This document shows positions 1-4,722 of a DNA stretch of 8,371 nt, piece by piece. Source of the stretch: Natrialbaceae archaeon Tc-Br11_E2g1. Its GTDB lineage: Archaea > Halobacteriota > Halobacteria > Halobacteriales > Natrialbaceae. The position numbers were made by a program, and so were the translations under genes. The stretch is taken from the NCBI GenBank assembly GCA_001564255.1, contig LKNC01000112.1:1-8371 (forward strand). The letters run 5' to 3'. A model generated the notes under the pieces. The model worked only from the letters and a program-made list of their open reading frames with translations. It made no database searches and was not told the DNA's origin. The first letter of the stretch is position 1, and the number at the start of each line of letters is the position of its first letter.

Positions 1-32
1 GAATCGGCCGACTGAGCGTTCGTCTTCACTAC

Positions 33-49
33 CGGTAGTAGTCCTACCG
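33..49. repeat. Inverted repeat across the stop codon of the phosphotransferase gene
   Basis: Perfect 6-bp arms CGGTAG (33-38) and CTACCG (44-49) around a 5-base loop. The right arm contains the TAG stop of the minus-strand phosphotransferase gene (44-46). It could form an RNA hairpin at the 3' end of the HAD/phosphotransferase transcript and act as a terminator or RNA-stability element. No long T-tract follows, so terminator function is only an inference. Confidence 0.35.
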
Positions 50-1018
50 TTCCTCGAGTCGTGTCGCGACCGGTTGTAACTGCCGTCGGTGAAACGCGAT
101 CGACTCTGTGGGCCCGAGTTCGGGGTAGAGTGGATTCGTCACGACACCGCTCGAATCGACAGCGCTGTCGGCGATCGCGGCCACCCGGTGTTCCGGGCGG
201 ATCTCCGGGTACGGGCGAACACCCGAGTACCCATCCCTGAACGCTGCCCGAAGCGTCTCCGGGGTAACACCGTACCAGTCGGCGATGAGGTATTCGGCGT
301 TCGCGACCGCCAGTGATGCGGGTGCAGCTAGGGGTGCTTCCCAGTCGACGATCGTAGCGATCCGTCCATCATCGACCAGCGTGTTCCCGGGTCGGAAATC
401 CCACGGGTAGAGGTATGCTGGCGGGTTATGGACAGGTGTGTGACTTCTCATCGCCGTCTGTAACTCCGTCCGGAGTGGCTCGAACGGTTCGGGAAGACGG
501 CCGATGGCCTCGAGCCCGTACTCGGTGAACCACTCGCCCCACTCGTCTCGAGACGTGGCGAGTGACCTCTCGGCTACGACGAGTCGTCCGTACCCCTCGA
601 ACTGGAACGCCTCGTGAAGCCGGGCCAGTGCCTCGCCAAGGGAGCGAACGAGCGTGCGTCTTTTCTCTGCGTTCAGGTCGGTAAACCGTTCGTGCAGATC
701 ATCGCCGGGCACGTATTCGGTGAGCAGATACGCGGCGTCATCGACCGTCCCGGAGTCACAGACGGCCGGAACCGGAACCGTCGTCCGATCGGCGATACGG
801 TCGAGCAGGAGCGATTCGGGCTCGAGCCAGCGTGGATTTGTACAGAGTTGGACGACAATAGGGTCACCGTCGGCGAAGCGGGCAATTGCCGTCTGCTTTC
901 GGTTGCCTCGAGAGATCGGCGTTAGAGCGACCGGGCGCTCCGGACACTGCTCGAGCGCGTGCGTCGCAGTCGGGCGGAATCGGGAATCGAACACGTCCGT
1001 CACGACCCTCTCGGTCAT
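44..1018 (-). CDS. Aminoglycoside/choline kinase-like phosphotransferase (APH family)
   Basis: A 324-residue cytoplasmic protein of the protein-kinase-like APH/choline kinase superfamily, which moves a phosphate from a nucleotide to a small-molecule hydroxyl. The N-lobe runs to about residue 100 and ends in a hinge (LLTEYVPGDDLHERF, about 98-112), typical of haloarchaeal members. The catalytic loop reads LYPWDFRPGN (203-212): D207 and N212 match the catalytic Asp and metal-binding Asn of the usual HGDxxxxN motif. IVDWE (223-227) supplies the metal-binding Asp, D225. The usual catalytic-loop His is missing: the residues before D207 are Y-P-W. The nucleotide-contacting basic position of the N-lobe also seems to be Gln (VVQL, about 55-58). 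The start codon lies in an ATGA overlap with the upstream HAD gene, so the two are probably co-translated. The substrate is unknown; antibiotic resistance should not be assumed. Confidence 0.85.
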   Translation of the reverse strand: MTERVVTDVFDSRFRPTATHALEQCPERPVALTPISRGNRKQTAIARFADGDPIVVQLCTNPRWLEPESLLLDRIADRTTVPVPAVCDSGTVDDAAYLLTEYVPGDDLHERFTDLNAEKRRTLVRSLGEALARLHEAFQFEGYGRLVVAERSLATSRDEWGEWFTEYGLEAIGRLPEPFEPLRTELQTAMRSHTPVHNPPAYLYPWDFRPGNTLVDDGRIATIVDWEAPLAAPASLAVANAEYLIADWYGVTPETLRAAFRDGYSGVRPYPEIRPEHRVAAIADSAVDSSGVVTNPLYPELGPTESIAFHRRQLQPVATRLEER

Positions 1019-1692
1019 CGGTCCCCCGTTAGCACGGCAGGAAGCTCGCTCAACCCCTCGAGAACGTACTCCGGGGAATACGGGCCGGGATCGTCGCCAT
1101 CGTCACACAGCCATGCAACGGACAGACCGGCCAGTTGCGCGCCGGAGACATCGTATTCGAGCGAGTTACCAACGTACAACGCCCGGCCCGGTGGCACACC
1201 GATCCGCGTGAGCGCCCGGTCAAACGGCTGAACGTGTGGCTTCTTGCGCGGGAGATCGGCCCCGAAGACCAGGGTACTGAAACGATCGGTTATCCCGAGG
1301 GAGTCGAGTTTCGTCCGCTGGCTCGCTGCTGGCCCGTTGGTCACGAGTCCGACCGGCCCGACGCTTGCCGCGTGATCGAGCGCCACTGCCGCCCCGGGGC
1401 GAAGTGCAACCGCCGTGTCGTCGACGAGCGACTGGAGAGCCGTCGCCAGCGCCAGGGGATCGACCTCCGTGCGCCCGTGTTGTGCGGCGAGACGAGCGAA
1501 CCCGGCCCCGACGTACCCGATCCAGTCGTCGTGATCGGGCGGCCCCTCGAGTGACGCCCAAAGCGAGTCGGGATCAGCGAACGGCTCAACCCCAACCCGC
1601 TCGAACGCCGCGGCGTACAGCGACTCCGTATCCTGGGTGCGCTCACAGAGCGTTCCATCGAGATCGAATAAGACAGCGTCGAATCCGGCCAT
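1015..1692 (-). CDS. HAD-superfamily hydrolase (phosphatase-like)
   Basis: A 225-residue haloacid-dehalogenase-type hydrolase, most likely a small-molecule phosphatase working through a phospho-aspartate intermediate. All four HAD motifs are visible: I, FDLDGT (nucleophile D10, acid/base D12); II, VTNG (T118); III, KKP with K151; IV, YVGNSLEYDVSGA, with Asn in place of the first Asp of the common GDSxxxD and D181 kept. The helical insert after motif I is the usual C1 cap, so subfamily I (phosphoglycolate phosphatase/HAD-IA-like) fits. An upstream in-frame start at 1761 would add 23 residues that do not look like a HAD N-terminus. The ATG at 1692 places FDAVLFDLDGT at the expected position and has a TATA-like element about 25 bp upstream. 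It is the first gene of an operon with the APH-like kinase (4-bp ATGA overlap), so the pair may handle related phosphorylated metabolites. The substrate is not identifiable. Confidence 0.88.
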   Translation of the reverse strand: MAGFDAVLFDLDGTLCERTQDTESLYAAAFERVGVEPFADPDSLWASLEGPPDHDDWIGYVGAGFARLAAQHGRTEVDPLALATALQSLVDDTAVALRPGAAVALDHAASVGPVGLVTNGPAASQRTKLDSLGITDRFSTLVFGADLPRKKPHVQPFDRALTRIGVPPGRALYVGNSLEYDVSGAQLAGLSVAWLCDDGDDPGPYSPEYVLEGLSELPAVLTGDR

Positions 1693-1713
1693 GGATACAG
1701 CTTGGCCGGAACG

Positions 1714-1721
1714 AGTAAAAG
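1714..1721 (-). promoter_or_regulatory. TATA-like promoter element of the HAD/phosphotransferase operon
   Basis: Read on the minus strand the sequence is CTTTTACT, 22-29 bases before the ATG at 1692. In haloarchaea this places transcription initiation at or next to the ATG, giving a leaderless mRNA. This fits the absence of a Shine-Dalgarno sequence and supports the shorter HAD start. Confidence 0.45.
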
Positions 1722-1798
1722 CCGTGTGCCAACGACCGGTCGTGTTCGGATTAAAGATCAACTTTCTTACCTATACATAGGATTCCGAGTGTTCATGT

Positions 1799-1822
1799 GC
1801 CATGAGAGCATGGCTTCAGCCA
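1799..1822. repeat. Two overlapping, mutually exclusive hairpins
   Basis: GCCATG-agag-CATGGC (1799-1814, 6-bp stem, 4-base loop) overlaps TGGCT-tc-AGCCA (1811-1822, 5-bp stem). They share bases 1811-1814, so both cannot form at once. The cluster may be an operator or an RNA switch, or simply chance; no function is assigned. Confidence 0.3.
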
Positions 1823-1842
1823 ATGAGAACCAGCGAGGAAGG

Positions 1843-1860
1843 TGGTCGCGTCGCAAAACC
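1843..1860 (+). repeat. Left copy of an imperfect 18-bp inverted repeat
   Basis: TGGTCGCGTCGCAAAACC here matches the reverse complement of 4655-4672 at 17 of 18 positions. The right copy lies about 115 bp beyond the end of a transposase remnant, so the pair may be old terminal inverted repeats. No target-site duplication was found. Confidence 0.4.
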
Positions 1861-1926
1861 GTTCCAAGTTTGTTACCAGCCATCAGAGGCTCCGCTGACT
1901 GGATACGCGTTACGCTGTTAGAAACC

Positions 1927-1943
1927 CGTGCACCCGGTGCACG
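1927..1943. repeat. 17-bp palindrome CGTGCAC-CCG-GTGCACG
   Basis: Perfect 7-bp arms around a 3-base centre, about 110 bp upstream of the winged-helix gene. The symmetry and size suit a dimeric DNA-binding protein, so an operator used by that regulator is possible. No second copy was seen in the window. Confidence 0.4.
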
Positions 1944-2051
1944 TAGATCATGTAGCGGTAAAGATCAGTGGTCAATTACCGTGACTGTGAGTTCTGAACA
2001 ATTTTCCAACGGGACCAAACAACTGAACCCGATAGTGGTGACAACTACACG

Positions 2052-2276
2052 GTGACCGGCCAGGCAGCAGAAGTTCTCAAAGAGATTCATGAACACGGTG
2101 GGTGGACCCGGTCGAAGGAACTCGAGTCTAGCAACGAGTTCGACATTGCGAAAACGTCGATGACCTCCATCCTCTGGCAGTTATCAGATGCCGGCTATCT
2201 CGAAAAACGCGACTACGCGGAGGATACACGACAGAACGAATACCAGATCACTGATCTAGCACAAGAGGTCATCTAG
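2052..2276 (+). CDS. Small winged-helix DNA-binding protein
   Basis: A 74-residue soluble protein that is essentially one winged helix-turn-helix domain. An N-terminal helix (QAAEVLKEIHEHGG) is followed by a second helix (SKELESS), a probable recognition helix (KTSMTSILWQLSDAGYL, about residues 34-50) and a charged wing (EKRDYAEDTRQNEYQIT) ending in a short helix. This resembles MarR/PadR/ArsR-like regulators that are little more than the DNA-binding unit. The start is GTG, the only plausible start after the in-frame stop at 1995, with a GGTGA ribosome-site-like stretch (2037-2041) 10 bases upstream. It stands alone, with no plus-strand neighbour downstream. Palindromes upstream (1927-1943) and across its stop codon (2273-2288) are candidate sites for self-regulation, an inference. 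Its target and ligand are unknown. Confidence 0.65.
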   Translation: MTGQAAEVLKEIHEHGGWTRSKELESSNEFDIAKTSMTSILWQLSDAGYLEKRDYAEDTRQNEYQITDLAQEVI

Positions 2277-2288
2277 GTGGTGACCTAG
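2273..2288. repeat. Inverted repeat across the winged-helix stop codon
   Basis: CTAGGT (2273-2278) and ACCTAG (2283-2288) flank GGTG, and the TAG stop (2274-2276) lies inside the left arm. An alternative pairing AGGTCA (2266-2271) with TGACCT (2281-2286) competes with it. Possible 3'-end hairpin or operator; there is no T-tract to support a standard terminator. Confidence 0.35.
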
Positions 2289-2403
2289 TCGACCGGGCAA
2301 ATGCGAGACGGCTGAGGGAATTAACTCATCACATCGATTCGTTCGAGGATTCATCGATCCGAAGGTTGAGCGCGTTCTGCCCGTGTGATTCGAACACTTG
2401 CCT

Positions 2404-3156
2404 TTAGAACAATTCCGCTCCGATGATACCGACTCCGATAACGGTCCCCACGAGTCCGCCTACCATGTACCCCGCGCCGCGCAACAAAAGACGGCGTCGT
2501 GTCTCAGCTTCGGTCGCGTCTGAGATCATGAACAGTGACGCACCGGTACTGACAATCGAGACGTCTGTGTCAATCCCTGCTGGTGGGCGTTCCGCCGCAC
2601 CGACTACGTAGCAGTGACTGCCGACAGTAAGCCGTTTTTCTGTGAACCGACGATTGTTGACACCGAGGTTTCCCAATCCCGGGAGATTCGCTGAGAGGCT
2701 GAAGTTCAGCGTACTGTCGTCACGTATGGGGTCCCCCTGAGCATTCGTCTTCCGAGTTCGTTCTGATTCGAGTGAGAACGATGCACCGTCAGGAACGACG
2801 TAGGCAGTGCCCGATCCGTCTTCAACGATGAACGGACAGGATTCCTCACCGGAATCGATCGTTCGCCACGTCGTCCGTGAGCCAGAATTGCCTGATCTCC
2901 GCCGCCGTCGCTCTTCGATCTTGTACTCGTAAGCGACACACTCCTCGCCAAAGTGAGGTGATTCCAGTGTTGATTCATGCGGTTGAACGGTACCCTCGAC
3001 TTCGATCGTTCCAGACCGGGTAATCGCTTCTCCGATTCGGATCGGATCATCCGCGCTGAGGCGTCGCCACCGCCACAGTGACTTACCCCCGATACCGAGA
3101 CCGGCGACGCCGAAACCGGCGATGACCAGACCAATCAGTATTGAAATGACATCCAT
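2404..3156 (-). CDS. GIDE-domain-like membrane protein
   Basis: A 250-residue protein with a membrane helix at each end: residues about 4-24 (ISILIGLVIAGFGVAGLGIGG) followed by positive charge (WRWRR), and about 226-247 (glycine-rich GGLVGTVIGVGIIG). Between them is a soluble domain with GIDE/BAM hallmarks: a GTV..HESTLESPHFGEECVAYEYKIEE block (short loop, conserved Cys, then V.Y strand), a Trp-containing segment (TTWRTIDSGEESCPFIVEDGSG) and a strand-rich tail. In eukaryotes this domain precedes a RING finger in MUL1-type E3 ligases. Bacterial and archaeal versions lack the RING, as here, and their function is unknown. The ATG at 3156 starts right before the first helix. It lies 171 bp downstream of the HNH gene on the same strand, far enough to have its own promoter. 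The domain call rests on pattern recognition. Confidence 0.7.
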   Translation of the reverse strand: MDVISILIGLVIAGFGVAGLGIGGKSLWRWRRLSADDPIRIGEAITRSGTIEVEGTVQPHESTLESPHFGEECVAYEYKIEERRRRRSGNSGSRTTWRTIDSGEESCPFIVEDGSGTAYVVPDGASFSLESERTRKTNAQGDPIRDDSTLNFSLSANLPGLGNLGVNNRRFTEKRLTVGSHCYVVGAAERPPAGIDTDVSIVSTGASLFMISDATEAETRRRLLLRGAGYMVGGLVGTVIGVGIIGAELF

Positions 3157-3327
3157 GCTAACAACTCACATTCCAAGTAGAACTTTTTGACGGTTAGTGA
3201 GCAAGTCCTCCTCTGGAAATTTCACACCTAATAGCTCGAAATTAAGCGTGTGCTCTGTGTTGTACATACCCTCTATACCCTGCACTGCCTTCTGAAACCA
3301 TCCCTGTTCCAACAGATACGACATGGC

Positions 3328-3960
3328 TCATGGTCCAAGCCTCGAGAACTTTCGGTACATCCGCTTCCATCGTCGGAAGGCGGTTTTGGCAGACTTGATT
3401 CCGGCGAGCAGTTCTGTGAGTGTCGAGGGTTCGGCTTCGGCGTCCGTGATCGCCGTCGGTGCGACTGCGTTCCTCGAGTGAACGGCGTCGTGGCACGGTT
3501 CGCATAGCGTAACCAGGTTCTCCATTCGATGAACCCCACCACGGGACTTCGGGACGATATGATGGGCGTGCAATTCGACGTCACCATACGGCCCGCCCCG
3601 ACGACGGCAGTTTTGGCACTGGTGGTCGTCACGGGCGTACACACGCCGTCGACGCCGGTCCCAGTCAGGCGGGTAGTCCTGGGTCGATTGGCGAACGACT
3701 CCTGCCGGAGTCTGGTTCTCTTCGACAGTGACGGGGGCCTCGAGGACGTCCTCGAGGTCGACGTCGTCGGGATCAACCGTCTCACCGTTGGCGGAGAGGT
3801 CCAACTCGAGGATTTCCTGAAGGTCCACAACACTCTCGAGGTCCGTGGGGTCGACATCCACCTCCTCGAGAAACTCACGAACTGTCTCGGGGTCGTCGTC
3901 ACGAACCTGTTCATCTGCTGGATGAACGCCGGTGGAACCGGGAGACGGTTCGCCGGTCAT
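3328..3960 (-). CDS. HNH endonuclease with acidic N-terminal extension
   Basis: A 210-residue protein. Residues 1-90 are a very acidic, low-complexity segment rich in Asp and Glu (repeated DV/DL/DP motifs), probably helical or disordered. Residues 98-165 form a clear HNH (beta-beta-alpha metal) nuclease domain: a basic helix DWDRRRRRVYARDD, then zinc ligands C115 and C118 (CQNC), the metal/catalytic pair H133-H134 (HAHHIVPKSRGG), N148 (MENLV), and C153 and C156 with H157 and H161 (LCEPCHDAVH). All residues needed for activity are present. A basic C-terminal tail (residues 186-207) may help bind DNA. The start overlaps the stop of the upstream zinc-ribbon gene (ATGA), so the two are co-translated. 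HNH proteins of this type occur in restriction, mobile elements and phage packaging; nothing beside it (no methyltransferase, terminase or integrase) indicates which role applies. Confidence 0.85.
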   Translation of the reverse strand: MTGEPSPGSTGVHPADEQVRDDDPETVREFLEEVDVDPTDLESVVDLQEILELDLSANGETVDPDDVDLEDVLEAPVTVEENQTPAGVVRQSTQDYPPDWDRRRRRVYARDDHQCQNCRRRGGPYGDVELHAHHIVPKSRGGVHRMENLVTLCEPCHDAVHSRNAVAPTAITDAEAEPSTLTELLAGIKSAKTAFRRWKRMYRKFSRLGP

Positions 3961-4100
3961 GGTCCTCGAGTTGCCTCACCGTTTACTATTTCCGTCGTCG
4001 CCATACACTCCCGACATCCGTGTACGTCGCCGTCGTTATCGCCGAATACCCGCTCAAACCGGGTTGTGACGTGTGATCCACAGTTTTGACATTCTGGCAT
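3957..4100 (-). CDS. Small CxxC/CxxC zinc-ribbon protein (DUF7563-like)
   Basis: A 47-residue protein starting MPECQNCGSHVT, the N-terminus typical of a family of tiny haloarchaeal zinc-ribbon proteins (DUF7563 as I recall it). C4/C7 and C29/C32 form two CxxC knuckles, probably binding one zinc ion; the loop between them (about residues 15-27) is acidic. Role in the family is unknown; DNA, RNA or protein binding is possible. The open frame extends upstream to 4298 without resembling the family. The ATG at 4100 gives the canonical MPECQNCG start; an in-frame ATG at 4106 would add only two residues. It ends in a 4-bp ATGA overlap with the HNH gene, so the ribbon is made in step with the nuclease and may be its accessory or antitoxin-like partner (inference). 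Confidence 0.75.
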   Translation of the reverse strand: MPECQNCGSHVTTRFERVFGDNDGDVHGCRECMATTEIVNGEATRGP

Positions 4101-4174
4101 GGTCATCCCTTCAAATACTCGCAATGCCCGATTGTTCGAGGCGATCGTCCTCCTCAGCGAGTTATTGTGATTGC

Positions 4175-4186
4175 TTGTATATACAA
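4175..4186 (-). promoter_or_regulatory. Palindromic TATA-containing element upstream of the zinc-ribbon/HNH operon
   Basis: TTGTATATACAA is a perfect 12-bp palindrome in AT-rich DNA, about 75-86 bp before the ATG at 4100. It could be the TATA box of the operon with a leader of about 50 bases (containing GAGGAGGA), or an operator overlapping it. Confidence 0.35.
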
Positions 4187-4255
4187 TTACTCCAATATGC
4201 GTACTTCCAAGCGAAGTGTGAATCTGGAGTATCCGGGCTTTCTCGCGTACTGCTA

Positions 4256-4336
4256 TTGACGTCCTCCCGCGCCTGAAGACGCCCGAATCCAACGGCACCG
4301 AACCGCTGGATTGGAAAATGAGGCTCTGGTGGATCG
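4256..4336 (+). mobile_element. Possible right-end relic of an IS200/IS605 (TnpB/IS1341-type) element
   Basis: The stretch beginning TTGACGTCCTCCCGCGCCTG resembles, from memory, the right end found after tnpB genes in haloarchaea. There a CCTCCCGCG...CGCGGGA hairpin precedes GAATCC. Here the second arm reads CGCCCG, so the stem is largely destroyed. No tnpB, tnpA or left end is present nearby. It directly abuts the IS5-type transposase remnant, suggesting nested insertions. Confidence 0.3.
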
Positions 4337-4540
4337 CTAGACGACGGCGGTCCGGATCACTCCACGTTAGTCAAGGCGTTTGATAGAATCAAGATGGGCG
4401 TTTGGCGAGTGATGCTGCGCCTGTCGACGCAGTTTCACGACCCATCTGGTCACGCAGCGATGGACGCGACGTTTCGAGAGTTTCCTAAAATCGCCCTGAT
4501 ATATGTCGTCTACAACATCAAGCGTGCCATCAAACAGTGA
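4337..4540 (+). pseudogene. Internally deleted IS5-type haloarchaeal transposase remnant
   Basis: Translating frame 4337-4540 gives two blocks of a haloarchaeal IS5-family DDE transposase. The first (4355-4474) reads DHSTLVKAFDRIKMG, then QFHDPSGHAAMDATF, and includes the first catalytic Asp (DATF). The second (4475-4537) reads REFPK then IALIYVVYNIKRAIKQ and the natural TGA stop, the usual C-terminus. In intact relatives roughly 150 or more residues, with the second Asp and the Glu of the DDE triad, lie between these blocks. Here DATF joins REF directly and in frame, so the core was deleted cleanly. The N-terminal 60-70 residues are also missing. It cannot be active. The family call is from memory of C-terminal and pre-catalytic motifs. 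Confidence 0.75.
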
Positions 4541-4654
4541 AATCCAACGCCCCTGGTGATTCACCACGGCCATCTCTTCGAGACGGACCGAGCACAGTTC
4601 AAGCAGATTCAGCGACCACTGGACAAGACAGTTCGACTGTCGATGTGATCGACT

Positions 4655-4672
4655 GGTTTTCCGACGCGACCA
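4655..4672 (-). repeat. Right copy of an imperfect 18-bp inverted repeat
   Basis: GGTTTTCCGACGCGACCA, the reverse complement of 1843-1860 with one mismatch. Similarity becomes patchy outside the 18 bases. It lies where the right end of the decayed IS5-type element could be. Confidence 0.4.
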
Positions 4673-4680
4673 ATTTGCTG

Positions 4681-4696
4681 CCCTCTGCTGTGAGGG
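4681..4696 (-). terminator. Weak hairpin downstream of the M29-like gene
   Basis: CCCTC-tgctgt-GAGGG, a 5-bp stem 27-42 bases past the TAG stop (4723-4725) of the minus-strand gene. No T-run follows, so this is only a candidate 3'-end structure. Confidence 0.2.
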
Positions 4697-4722
4697 TGTC
4701 GAGCGGGTGTTGTTCTGACTCT

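Larger units (their letters stand above)
1722..2051. other. Intergenic region with small palindromes, no convincing gene
   Basis: About 330 bases between the HAD promoter and the winged-helix gene. A 117-codon open frame crosses it on the plus strand, but it begins inside the HAD promoter, has no recognisable domain and overlaps the next gene's start, so I do not call it. The stretch holds two overlapping inverted repeats (1799-1814 and 1811-1822), the left copy of an imperfect 18-bp inverted repeat (1843-1860), and a CGTGCAC/GTGCACG palindrome (1927-1943). It looks less GC-rich than the flanking genes, typical of eroded or transferred DNA. Confidence 0.5.
4541..4722. other. Non-coding remnant between transposase relic and the M29-like gene
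   Basis: No supportable gene. It holds a 13-bp palindrome TGGTGATTCACCA (4554-4566), the right copy of the 18-bp inverted repeat (4655-4672), and a small inverted repeat (4681-4696). Probably the former 3' flank of the IS5-type element plus the 3' end of the M29-like transcript. The minus-strand open frame across it (to 4367) runs antisense to the transposase relic and is not credible. Confidence 0.5.

Noticed and set aside
654..1211. 185-codon plus-strand open frame
   Set aside because: Shadow of the kinase and HAD genes; its Arg/Ser-rich composition is typical of antisense frames in GC-rich DNA.
1702..2055. 117-codon plus-strand open frame
   Set aside because: It starts inside the HAD promoter, shows no domain or acidic haloarchaeal composition, and overlaps the winged-helix start.
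2380..2400. tRNA T-arm-like sequence (GTTCGAATC on the minus strand) near the GIDE-like gene stop
   Set aside because: Only three stem pairs form and there is no acceptor or anticodon arm, so it is probably chance, not a tRNA or attachment-site remnant.
3529..4089. 186-codon plus-strand open frame
   Set aside because: Antisense to the HNH gene, whose intact metal and zinc motifs clearly define the real strand.
4101..4298. Longer 113-residue form of the zinc-ribbon protein
   Set aside because: The extra N-terminus is not acidic, has no family resemblance, and crosses the AT-rich promoter-like region; MPECQNCG is the natural start.
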